From Flavobacterium branchiarum (GTDB taxonomy: Bacteria; Bacteroidota; Bacteroidia; Flavobacteriales; Flavobacteriaceae), in the NCBI RefSeq assembly GCF_030409845.1, contig NZ_JAUFQQ010000003.1, forward strand, positions 1-64,000: a stretch of 64,000 nucleotides of DNA, written 5' to 3'. Within the stretch, counting starts at the first letter, position 1, and each line of letters begins with the position of its first letter. Positions 17,310 to 23,742 of this stretch are shown here, one piece after another. The position numbers and the translations under genes are program-made. The notes under the pieces are model-generated. The model had not been told where the DNA came from, ran no database searches, and worked only from the letters and a program-made list of their open reading frames with translations.

Positions 17310-18127
17310 ATAGTATAAATTTTACTCAGGTTGGTGGTTTCCCAATGACGACAAATATTTTGGGAAGAATGCAAACAGCATACTCATTGTTTAATGCATT
17401 CGGTAGCATAGTTGGAGACCTAACCATAATCTCTGGATGTATCATTACTGGTTCTAACGTAAGTGATGGTGTTGTCTATATCAACGGTGAGGTTTTGGAA
17501 TTTAGAGGAGGATTGATACAGACGAAAGTTATCATTAAAGAAGATACTGAAAATTTGATTTTCCAAAATGGAAATTCCTATCCTTCAATAAAAATACGTT
17601 ATGCTACTTTCAGTTCTGGAGTCGGTGCAATAGACTGGGTTGATTTTTCCCGTGGATTTTCGACTAAGGATATACCAAATGCCTTAAATGCTAAAGTTGA
17701 TAACACTACGCTAGATAAAGTGATTTTGCGCGTTGCTGAACTTGAAAAGAAAAATGCAATTTTCCAAACAGGGGGAGGAATGGTTCTTTGGAATAAGTCC
17801 GCAAATTTAATTCCTACTGGTTGGGCAGAAGTTGTTAATTGGCGTGGTCGTATGCCTGTGGGGTGGAATTCTGATGACCCAGATTTTGAAACCATAGGTA
17901 AAGTAGGCGGTTCTAAAAATGCAAACATCGCTACTCCTATTGGTGGATATGGTGTTGGTGTAGATTCAGGCGGAACGCCTTCAGGGCAATTGCTTGTTTC
18001 TTCAGGTGCGGAAGAACGTGGAGAATTTTTAGAATCGGTTAAAAAAGCGTCATCAGGTCCTACAGGAACTACAGTTAATCACATGAATCCCTACAGAGTA
18101 GTAATGTTTATTGAGTATATAGCATAA
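17306..18127 (+). CDS. Tail fibre protein with collar-like C-terminus
   Basis: A 273-residue fibre protein. The C-terminal part with MVLWNKSANLIPTGWAEV, GRMPVGWNSDDP, the GKVGGSKNAN segment and the final NPYRVVMFIEYIA matches phage tail collar/T4 gp12-like domains, which use P.GW and GG.N motifs. The N-terminal part is a beta-rich attachment domain. It starts a run of three fibre/adhesin genes and overlaps the previous gene by 4 bp (ATGA). Confidence 0.75.
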   Translation: MNSINFTQVGGFPMTTNILGRMQTAYSLFNAFGSIVGDLTIISGCIITGSNVSDGVVYINGEVLEFRGGLIQTKVIIKEDTENLIFQNGNSYPSIKIRYATFSSGVGAIDWVDFSRGFSTKDIPNALNAKVDNTTLDKVILRVAELEKKNAIFQTGGGMVLWNKSANLIPTGWAEVVNWRGRMPVGWNSDDPDFETIGKVGGSKNANIATPIGGYGVGVDSGGTPSGQLLVSSGAEERGEFLESVKKASSGPTGTTVNHMNPYRVVMFIEYIA

Positions 18128-18129
18128 TT

Positions 18130-19083
18130 ATGGCAGATAAAAACACATTAAAAAACTGGTTTAGAACAGGTTTAAAACCAACGCAGGTGCAATTTTGGAA
18201 TTGGATGGACAGCTTTTGGCATAAGGATGAAAAAATACCTATAACAGCTATTGATGAGATTGAGGGAATTTTGAATGCAAAGGCGGAAGCAATTATTTTA
18301 ACAAATCACTTAACCGATGATAATGCTCACGCAGATTTGTTGTTGGGCAAAGAAGACAAATCAAATAAAGGAAAGTCAAACGGCTATGTGCCTTTGAACG
18401 AATTTTCAATAATTGCTCATCAATATTTATCTATTGTCAACAATCTTGTCTCAGGTGGTGATAATTCTTTATTAAGCGCAGAACAAGGGAAGATATTACA
18501 AGAACAAATAGATGCTATTAATCTTTTATTGACATCTGACGATATAAATTTAGATACTATTCAGGAAATTGTCGATGCAATTAAAGAAGTTGAGATTTCT
18601 CTAAGTACGATATTGGTAAATGACTTGACTACTGGCGGAACTACGAAAGCTCTGACTGCTGAAATGGGTAAAATTTTAAAAGCCTTAATCGATGCTTTAA
18701 CAGCAAACAAAGTGGATAAGGTAGCTGGAAGGAGCCTGATTTTAGAAACGGAAATAGCTCGTTTAGCTGGAGTCACCAATCAAGACATTACAGGGAAACA
18801 AGATATTTCAAACCAAATTGAGGTTTCTACATCGCAAAACGCACAGCCTTCTTGGCATGGAAAAACGGTTATTTTTACAGCTAATTGTACTATAACCATA
18901 CCCATAGCACTTGTTGATTCTTATTTATTTAATGGTATCACATTGCCTGGTGTAACAGTTGGCTGGGCTATCATAGCTCCTAAAACATGGTTAATGGGGA
19001 CACCTGCCAATACTGCAGAAAAACAGATTTTTACCTTGACACAGCGTGGAGCTACTAACAGCATTTTATTATTAGGACTGTAA
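18130..19083 (+). CDS. Tail fibre protein
   Basis: A 317-residue protein beginning KNWFRTGLKPTQVQFWNWMD, a start found on many Flavobacterium phage tail proteins as I recall, followed by helical segments with SAEQGKILQEQIDAINLLL and TAEMGKILKALIDALTANKV. The repeated QGKILQEQID/MGKILKALID unit suggests trimeric coiled-coil shaft repeats. The C-terminus is beta-rich and probably binds the host or the next adhesin. Located 2 bp after the collar-domain fibre gene. Confidence 0.65.
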   Translation: MADKNTLKNWFRTGLKPTQVQFWNWMDSFWHKDEKIPITAIDEIEGILNAKAEAIILTNHLTDDNAHADLLLGKEDKSNKGKSNGYVPLNEFSIIAHQYLSIVNNLVSGGDNSLLSAEQGKILQEQIDAINLLLTSDDINLDTIQEIVDAIKEVEISLSTILVNDLTTGGTTKALTAEMGKILKALIDALTANKVDKVAGRSLILETEIARLAGVTNQDITGKQDISNQIEVSTSQNAQPSWHGKTVIFTANCTITIPIALVDSYLFNGITLPGVTVGWAIIAPKTWLMGTPANTAEKQIFTLTQRGATNSILLLGL

Positions 19084-19085
19084 TT

Positions 19086-20264
19086 ATGGGAGCGTTAATA
19101 CAAAATACAGTTTTTGGAAAGAGCAAATACAAACCATTTATCTCTACTTGGAAAACGGACAATCTTTCAACTGGGTCAAGTCAAATAAACCAAATAAAAC
19201 TACCACTCACCGCTGGTGGAATTTATAACTTTAGTGTTGATTGGGGAGATGGCACAGTATCTAGAATTACATCTTGGAATCAGGCAGAAGCTACCCACAC
19301 TTTTTCAAACGTTGGAATTTATCAGGTCATTATTACTGGTAAATGTGATGGATTTATATTTAGAGGTACTGGTGACAAGATGAAATTAATGACTATTCAA
19401 CGATGGGGGAGCTTTTTTTTTACTATTAATGGTAGTGCCTTTGACGGCTGTGTAAATCTTACACTTACTAATGTCGAAGATATACCAGAATTAAAGATGG
19501 TTAGAGGTTTATCATTTACATTTAGGGATTGTATATCGTTAACAACAATAAACCATCTAGAACTTTGGGATACTTCAAATATTAGGGGCATGACAGGTCT
19601 CTTTCAAGGCGCTAAAAGTTTTAATCAAGATATAGGTGGATGGAATGTTGTGTCTGTTGAAAATATGATAAGAATGTTTGATGAAGCAACTAATTTTGAC
19701 AATGGGGGTAGCTCAAGTATAAATAACTGGAATACTTCAAAAGTGGTATTAATGGAAGGAATGTTCAATGGTTGCAAAATATTTAATCAAGATATCAGCA
19801 ATTGGAATACTTCAACAGTTATTAACATGGGTACAATGTTTAGTGATTGCTTATCCTTCAATCAACCTATAGGAGGTTGGGACACTTCAAAAGTTACTGA
19901 TATGAGAACTATGTTTAATTCTGCTAAAAGTTTTAATCAACCTATTGACTCATGGGATGTTAATAATGTTAACAATATGAAAGCTATGTTTTATAACGCT
20001 TTAAATTTCGACCAAAATATAGGTAATTGGAATGTATCAAATGTAATTAATTTCAAAGATTTTATGAAAACAAAAACTCCAACAACATTTTCAGCAGTAC
20101 ACTTAGACGCCTTATATAATGGTTGGAGCACAAGGATTTTGAAAGCAAATTTAGAAATAGATTTTGGAAGTTCTAAATATACATCTGGATCTGCAGCTTC
20201 ACGAGCAGTACTTACGTCTGCCCCTAACAATTGGGTTATTAAAGATGGTGGACAAACTACATAA
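19086..20264 (+). CDS. Phage adhesin with PKD-like and BspA-type (DUF285) repeats
   Basis: A 392-residue protein at the end of the fibre genes. The N-terminal part contains FSVDWGDGTVSRITSWN and THTFSNVGIYQVIITG, a PKD-like fold. Residues about 130-330 are repeats of 25-26 residues built on W(N/D)TSxVxxMxxMFxxxxxFNQ, seen for example as NWNTSTVINMGTMFSDCLSF. This repeat is that of BspA-like/DUF285 surface proteins, known in bacteria as secreted adhesins. It ends with the GSAASRAVLTSAPNNW segment. There is no signal peptide, so it probably acts as the receptor-binding tip of the tail fibre. A bacterial or commensal surface module has been recruited by a phage. Confidence 0.75.
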   Translation: MGALIQNTVFGKSKYKPFISTWKTDNLSTGSSQINQIKLPLTAGGIYNFSVDWGDGTVSRITSWNQAEATHTFSNVGIYQVIITGKCDGFIFRGTGDKMKLMTIQRWGSFFFTINGSAFDGCVNLTLTNVEDIPELKMVRGLSFTFRDCISLTTINHLELWDTSNIRGMTGLFQGAKSFNQDIGGWNVVSVENMIRMFDEATNFDNGGSSSINNWNTSKVVLMEGMFNGCKIFNQDISNWNTSTVINMGTMFSDCLSFNQPIGGWDTSKVTDMRTMFNSAKSFNQPIDSWDVNNVNNMKAMFYNALNFDQNIGNWNVSNVINFKDFMKTKTPTTFSAVHLDALYNGWSTRILKANLEIDFGSSKYTSGSAASRAVLTSAPNNWVIKDGGQTT

Positions 20265-20283
20265 ATATTTATTTAAGACAATT

Positions 20284-20661
20284 ATGATACAATTAAATAC
20301 AGCATATACCCACTCCAACAGATTTGGAGGCTTAACGGGTAAGTTACAAATCGAAATTACTTCCTGGACAACGATGCCAGATGCAAAAATCTTTAGCATA
20401 GAAGATTTTGTTATAGATGAATTTGGAGCAAAACATCAAATCAATTGTCGCCAGAAAAGGGTAGAAAACAATGAACTTGATATATTAGGTGTTTCGGTAA
20501 AATCTGCTCATAATTTTGAAGGTATGACTGATTCTCAAAAAGATTGGGCAAAAGCGAAAGCTGGACTATTGCTTTTTATACAAAGTGACTTACTGGATGA
20601 TGGTATTCATACCATTTATGGGAAACTACCTGGGGATTGGGAACTAACACCACAAGTATAA
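20284..20661 (+). CDS. Phage protein of unknown function
   Basis: A 125-residue protein starting MIQLNTAYTHSNRFGGLTGK. The open frame extends upstream to 20164, inside the adhesin gene, but the ATG at 20284 follows the adhesin stop and is the likely start. The sequence is beta-strand rich (KLQIEITSWTTMPDAKIFSI, HQINCRQKRVEN) and ends with LLFIQSDLLDDGIHTIYGKL. Its stop TAA overlaps the ATG of the next gene. Position after the adhesin suggests a fibre-assembly or late accessory protein, with no family recognised. Confidence 0.6.
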   Translation: MIQLNTAYTHSNRFGGLTGKLQIEITSWTTMPDAKIFSIEDFVIDEFGAKHQINCRQKRVENNELDILGVSVKSAHNFEGMTDSQKDWAKAKAGLLLFIQSDLLDDGIHTIYGKLPGDWELTPQV

Positions 20662-21128
20662 TGTTAGGTTCATACTCTCATTTTTTTAAACAAGATTCTA
20701 ATGCGCTAAGAAAACGAAGAAAAGCCGTATCTCAGCTGTTAAAACTAAAGGGGTACAGCTTCTGCGAAATAAATATTTATATTATAGCGTATGACTTCTT
20801 TTGCTCCAATCCGTCTGAATTTGATGGCGCAACTGTTGTCAAAGATTTATGTGATATTCCTGGTCTCGACCTTGACGCCATGCTGCATGATTACCATTAC
20901 CTTCGTTATCGGGTAGGATCGAGTTTTACCCTAAAATGGAAAGCGGATTGGGCTTACGCCAAAGGTCAGGAGCGTAAAGGAAAAGGGCAATACAGTGCGT
21001 TTTCAAGATTCGTAGGATTGACTATCATAGGGCTTGTTTTTGTACCTTATACGCGAGTAAAGCGAGGCAAGCTATCAAGAAACCAAAAAAAGGAGTTTTT
21101 AAAAGAATACCAAATTTTAATCAAGTAA
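20661..21128 (+). CDS. Phage protein with HDY...ADW pattern (DUF1353-like?)
   Basis: A 155-residue basic protein. The preferred start is the ATG at 20661, overlapping the previous stop, although the frame is open to 20637. The core reads CDIPGLDLDAMLHDYHYLRY and later KWKADWAYAKGQERKGKGQY, then a hydrophobic FSRFVGLTIIGLVFVPY. An HD-Y motif followed by A-D-W is reminiscent of DUF1353 or phospholipase A2-like proteins that some phages carry at the tail-fibre end. Membrane-active function is therefore possible but not shown. It is the last gene before a large hairpin. Confidence 0.5.
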   Translation: MLGSYSHFFKQDSNALRKRRKAVSQLLKLKGYSFCEINIYIIAYDFFCSNPSEFDGATVVKDLCDIPGLDLDAMLHDYHYLRYRVGSSFTLKWKADWAYAKGQERKGKGQYSAFSRFVGLTIIGLVFVPYTRVKRGKLSRNQKKEFLKEYQILIK

Positions 21129-21156
21129 TTCCAAAGGAGAGGGGAAGTAAAAAATA

Positions 21157-21274
21157 GTCCTCCAACATTTTTAACTCTTACCACAGAATTTAAAAATTTA
21201 GCACCAAAGCCACCGTTGGAGGACATATGTCTTCTAATGGTGGCTTTGCTATTTTATATAAATTCTGTGGTAAG
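21157..21274 (+). ncRNA. Large structured element: 98-nt hairpin plus competing upstream strand
   Basis: Bases 21177-21274 fold as one long hairpin: a perfect 16-bp outer stem (21177-21192 with 21259-21274), AAAAT/ATTTT, AGC/GCT, AAAGCCACC/GGTGGCTTT (21206-21214 with 21239-21247) and a 12-bp apical helix ending at the palindrome ACATATGT. Three positions in the apical helix pair as G-U only in the plus-strand RNA. Upstream, GTCCTCCAAC (21157-21166) is a perfect complement of GTTGGAGGAC (21215-21224) inside the hairpin and competes with the hairpin's own 3' arm. This looks like an RNA switch or processing element before the thymidylate-synthase-like gene. No known RNA family is recognised. Confidence 0.5.
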
Positions 21275-21312
21275 GCAAAGATAAAATAATAATCATCAAT
21301 CAAAAATCGAAA

Positions 21313-21952
21313 ATGAATAAATACCACGAAATACTAACTAAAATTACTGCTAGAGGGAAAGTACAACAAAATAAAAAAAGGATCCATAACCTTTTTATTA
21401 AACGAAAAATTGGAGTTAAAACCAATTGACTTACTGGAATTATTTGAAAGTCATGGTTTAGCTAAAAAGAAACTCAAGGATGAATTAAATTTATTCATGC
21501 AAGGCGAACGATCCACAGAGGCTTATCGTGGCATAGGGATATCTTGGTGGGATTATTGCGGTCCTATTTTAGTTAACAGCTACCCAACGTACTTTGAACA
21601 GCTACCAAAATTGATTAAGAAAATCAATAAAGAGCAACGTACGTCAAAGAATTATGTACTTTTTTTAGGTTCTAACAACACTGAGAGTAATCAACAACCG
21701 TGTTTAAGTTTGATTCAGTTTCAAATAACGAGTGGCAAACTGGTTGTAAGCGCATATCAAAGAAGCTCAGATGCTTCACTAGGTTTACCGAGCGACATCT
21801 ATCACTTGTATTTGATAAGTAAACAAATCAACGTACCGTTGAAGTCTATTACATTGTTCTTAGGCAATGTGCATATTTATGAAAATAACCTTGAAGCCAC
21901 CCATGAGCTACTTGGAGGCGGTATAGCAACGTTTTGTTTAAATGTTGGTTAA
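21313..21952 (+). CDS. Thymidylate-synthase-fold protein, predicted dCMP hydroxymethylase-like, with an N-terminal frame break
   Basis: The frame from the TTG at 21410 (180 residues) shows thymidylate synthase motifs in order: DELNLFMQG with the conserved Glu (25), SWWDY, the catalytic Cys in QQPC (98), AYQRSSD (phosphate binding, 116-121), LGLPSDI and GNVHIY (155-157). The Asn that selects dUMP in thymidylate synthase is Asp here (129), the change known from dCMP hydroxymethylases. The true N-terminus begins at the ATG at 21313 (NKYHEILTKITARGK) and enters the second frame after a run of seven A at 21373-21379, giving KKGSITFLLNEKL. The expected full length is about 212 residues, short for the family. 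It could supply 5-hydroxymethyl-dCMP for phage DNA. The frame break may be an indel, decay or recoding. Confidence 0.65.
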
Positions 21953-21970
21953 TTGGTGTTTAAACTTAAT

Positions 21971-22005
21971 TTAAAAGCCTGTACAGAGTATGTACAGGCT
22001 TTTAA
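21971..22005 (+). terminator. Perfect 15-bp hairpin after the last prophage gene
   Basis: TTAAAAGCCTGTACA and its exact reverse complement enclose a 5-nt loop GAGTA, with TTTT at the 3' side of the stem. It starts 19 bp after the thymidylate-synthase-like gene. It can act as a terminator, but its TGTACA core also recurs in the repeats just downstream at the prophage end, so a protein-binding role is possible. Confidence 0.6.
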
Positions 22006-22014
22006 GATTTATCT

Positions 22015-22059
22015 GAAAAAATGTACATTTCAATTTAGATTTGTGTACATTTTAATTTT
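22015..22059 (+). other. Prophage right-end repeats (transposase-site candidates)
   Basis: TGTACATTT occurs at 22022-22030 and 22044-22052, exactly 22 bp apart, with further matching bases after each copy (C/T AATTT A/T G). Mu transposase sites at phage ends are about 22 bp, and Mu-type ends finish in CA. The second copy lies directly against the interrupted signal-peptide codons of the host gene. The exact terminus and any 5-bp target duplication cannot be fixed without the left end. Confidence 0.45.
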
Positions 22060-22077
22060 GCGATTATATTATTAGGA

Positions 22078-22977
22078 ATGATGATTTGTTCAATGGCAAT
22101 GGTAGCCCAAACTGAAAAGGCAGAAAAACCGGAAAGTTGGTACTTTAAATTAGGAGGATCTTATTTCTTGCAAACAGCAGCGACTGAGTTTCCAACTGTA
22201 GGAGGGAATCTTCCTTTGAGTAAAACTTATGTTGGTGGAAAATTAGTTTCTGAAGAAAGTGTAACAGGTTCTTTTGGTGAAGGTTTTAGAACAGGCATAA
22301 CGGCTGGATATAGATTTAATGCTCGTTTAGGAGTTGAGTTAGGTGTTAATTATTACACTAGTAATGATAAGACTATGGCGCAAACTAAATCAGATTTGCC
22401 TATTACGCCAGCTGGTGTTTATAGCTTTAAATCTGTTGGGCAAATTACAGCCTTTGATTTAGCTCCTGCTTTAGTGTTGTTTTTAGGAGAACACAAAGGT
22501 TTTGAGCCGTACACAAAAGTTGGTATTTTGGTGCCAATTCATGGTGATTTAGAGATTACTACTGAGGCTTATGCTCCAATCGCTTTTGCTCCAAATGGTG
22601 CTCCAACTGCTTTTGGAAATGTTCATAGTGTTGATAAAGTAAAACCAAACCCAACTCTTGGTTTTGTTGCTGCTTTGGGAACATCTTATAAATTAGGAAA
22701 AAACATTTCTGTTTTTGGAGAATTAGAGTACCGTAACTTTACAGTACATGGAAAAACTAAAGAAACTACAGAATTTACTGTTAATGGTAATGATGCTTTA
22801 GCGACAAGAAGTACGGCACAGATTCATACAAATTATGGTAATTCTTTGAATACAACTTCTAATAATGTTTTAACGAATCCTACTGGTTTTGATAAAACAA
22901 AGCCAATGGACGAGTTGAGCTCTTATGTTGGTATTAGTGGATTAGGTCTTACTTTAGGACTTAAATATAGTCTATAA
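22078..22977 (+). CDS. OmpW-like outer membrane beta-barrel protein, 5' end removed by prophage
   Basis: A beta-barrel protein: WYFKLGGSYFLQ at the start, RTGITAGYRFNARLGVELGV, GFVAALGTSYKLGKNISVFG and the C-terminal GLGLTLGLKYSL. This matches OmpW/OmpA-barrel proteins of Flavobacteria, with alternating strands and a hydrophobic C-terminus. Upstream of the ATG at 22078 the frame continues as FAIILLG, which with MMICSMAMVAQ forms a normal signal peptide (cleavage after AMVAQ or AMV-A). The initiating Met-Lys-Lys part is missing and replaced by the prophage end, so the gene is probably not exported properly or not expressed. The original start should lie at the left prophage boundary. Confidence 0.8.
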   Translation: MMICSMAMVAQTEKAEKPESWYFKLGGSYFLQTAATEFPTVGGNLPLSKTYVGGKLVSEESVTGSFGEGFRTGITAGYRFNARLGVELGVNYYTSNDKTMAQTKSDLPITPAGVYSFKSVGQITAFDLAPALVLFLGEHKGFEPYTKVGILVPIHGDLEITTEAYAPIAFAPNGAPTAFGNVHSVDKVKPNPTLGFVAALGTSYKLGKNISVFGELEYRNFTVHGKTKETTEFTVNGNDALATRSTAQIHTNYGNSLNTTSNNVLTNPTGFDKTKPMDELSSYVGISGLGLTLGLKYSL

Positions 22978-23008
22978 TTTTTTTTGCTTTTTTTAGTTTT
23001 TAGAAAAG

Positions 23009-23038
23009 AGGATGTTCGAAAGAATGTCCTTTTTTTTT
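23009..23038 (+). terminator. Terminator after the OmpW-like gene
   Basis: Stem AGGATGTTC / GAATGTCCT (two G-U pairs in RNA) closed by a GAAA tetraloop and followed by eight T. It lies 32 bp after the stop. Confidence 0.8.
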
Positions 23039-23083
23039 ATTTGTTTCTAATTGAAGAGAGAAGATCTTACGAAGATTTGTTGG

Positions 23084-23130
23084 CCCTGTCCCGATTGCTA
23101 TCGGGGGTAGCGATGTCCTTTTATGGCTTT
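23084..23130. repeat. Dispersed Flavobacterium-type repeat fragment
   Basis: Contains CCCGATTGCTATCGGG, a GC-rich inverted repeat in an AT-rich gap, followed by GTAGCGATGTCCTTTTATGG. A related GCGACATCCTTTTATG element occurs near 56050. These short elements recur in Flavobacterium intergenic DNA in my recollection. Apart from this, the terminator and a promoter, the gap 22978-23335 shows nothing else. Confidence 0.5.
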
Positions 23131-23227
23131 CTTTAAGCTGTAAAAGGAAATGGCTTCTAAATACAATTGAAAACGGAAAGAAGTATAAATATTTGTAATG
23201 CGTTTATAATGAAAACTAATTTATAAA

Positions 23228-23260
23228 TTGAGGGGAATTGATTTTAAATTTCTAAATTTG
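23228..23260 (+). promoter_or_regulatory. Promoter of trxA (Bacteroidetes type)
   Basis: TTG at 23228-23230 and TAAATTTG at 23253-23260, separated by 22 bp, fit the Bacteroidetes -33/-7 consensus. The trxA ATG lies 75 bp downstream. Confidence 0.55.
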
Positions 23261-23335
23261 TACTCGAGTTCGAAACTCATTAAAAATTGTCCCCCGAAGC
23301 GATGTCTGAGGGTTAAACTTTAAACAAAAAAGAAA

Positions 23336-23653
23336 ATGGCTTTAGCAATAACAGATGCTACTTTTGAAGAAGTAGTTTTGAAATCAGATAAACCAGTTAT
23401 GGTTGATTTTTGGGCAGCATGGTGTGGACCTTGTAGAATGGTTGGTCCAATCATTGATGAGTTAAGCAATGAATATGCTGGAAAAGTAGTAGTAGGAAAA
23501 GTAGATGTAGATGCAAACCAAGAATTTGCTGCAAAATACGGTGTACGTAATATTCCAACTGTTTTGGTTTTCCATAACGGAGAAGTAGTAGGTAAACAAG
23601 TAGGAGTTGCTCCGAAACAAACTTACGCAGATAGTTTAGACGCATTGTTGTAA
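23336..23653 (+). CDS. trxA: Thioredoxin
   Basis: Cytoplasmic thiol-disulfide reductant of 105 residues. The active site WCGPC is at residues 29-33 within VDFWAAWCGPCRM, and the cis-Pro follows in NIPTVLVF. Length and motifs are those of classical thioredoxin 1. It stands alone with its own promoter and terminator, in keeping with a constitutively expressed housekeeping gene. The ATG at 23336 is the only sensible start. Confidence 0.97.
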   Translation: MALAITDATFEEVVLKSDKPVMVDFWAAWCGPCRMVGPIIDELSNEYAGKVVVGKVDVDANQEFAAKYGVRNIPTVLVFHNGEVVGKQVGVAPKQTYADSLDALL

Positions 23654-23679
23654 TCGATAGCGATTATCAATTTATATAG

Positions 23680-23710
23680 AAAAGGTTTGGCGAAAGTCAA
23701 ACCTTTTTTT
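23680..23710 (+). terminator. Terminator after trxA
   Basis: Stem AAAGGTTTG / CAAACCTTT with loop GCGAAAGT, followed by seven T. Located 28 bp after the trxA stop. Confidence 0.85.
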
Positions 23711-23742
23711 ATTTTTAACCAATATCAAAACCTATTTTAAAA

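Larger units (their letters stand above)
1..22053. mobile_element. Mu-like contractile-tailed prophage (right part)
   Basis: A continuous run of phage genes in Mu-like order: terminase, gp36-like, DUF935 portal and Mu F-like head protein on the minus strand, then protease/scaffold, capsid, lysis, sheath, tube, chaperone, tape measure, baseplate and fibres on the plus strand. DUF935, gp36 and MuF-type genes are hallmarks of Mu-like phages; DUF2586-type sheath indicates a contractile tail. The right boundary is placed near 22050, where a pair of 22-bp-spaced repeats containing TGTACA abuts the interrupted signal peptide of a host OmpW-like gene. The left end, transposase and repressor are outside the window. 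The exact last base is an inference. Confidence 0.9.

Noticed and set aside
20637..20660. Upstream start adding 8 residues to the HDY/ADW protein
   Set aside because: The ATG at 20661 overlapping the previous stop matches the coupling seen throughout this operon.
21130..21224. Minus-strand peptide starting MSSNGGF through the large hairpin
   Set aside because: Its start mirrors the plus-strand peptide only because the DNA is palindromic; no support for translation of either.
19086..21952. Diversity-generating retroelement acting on the adhesin
   Set aside because: No reverse transcriptase, Avd gene or template repeat is visible near the adhesin in this window.
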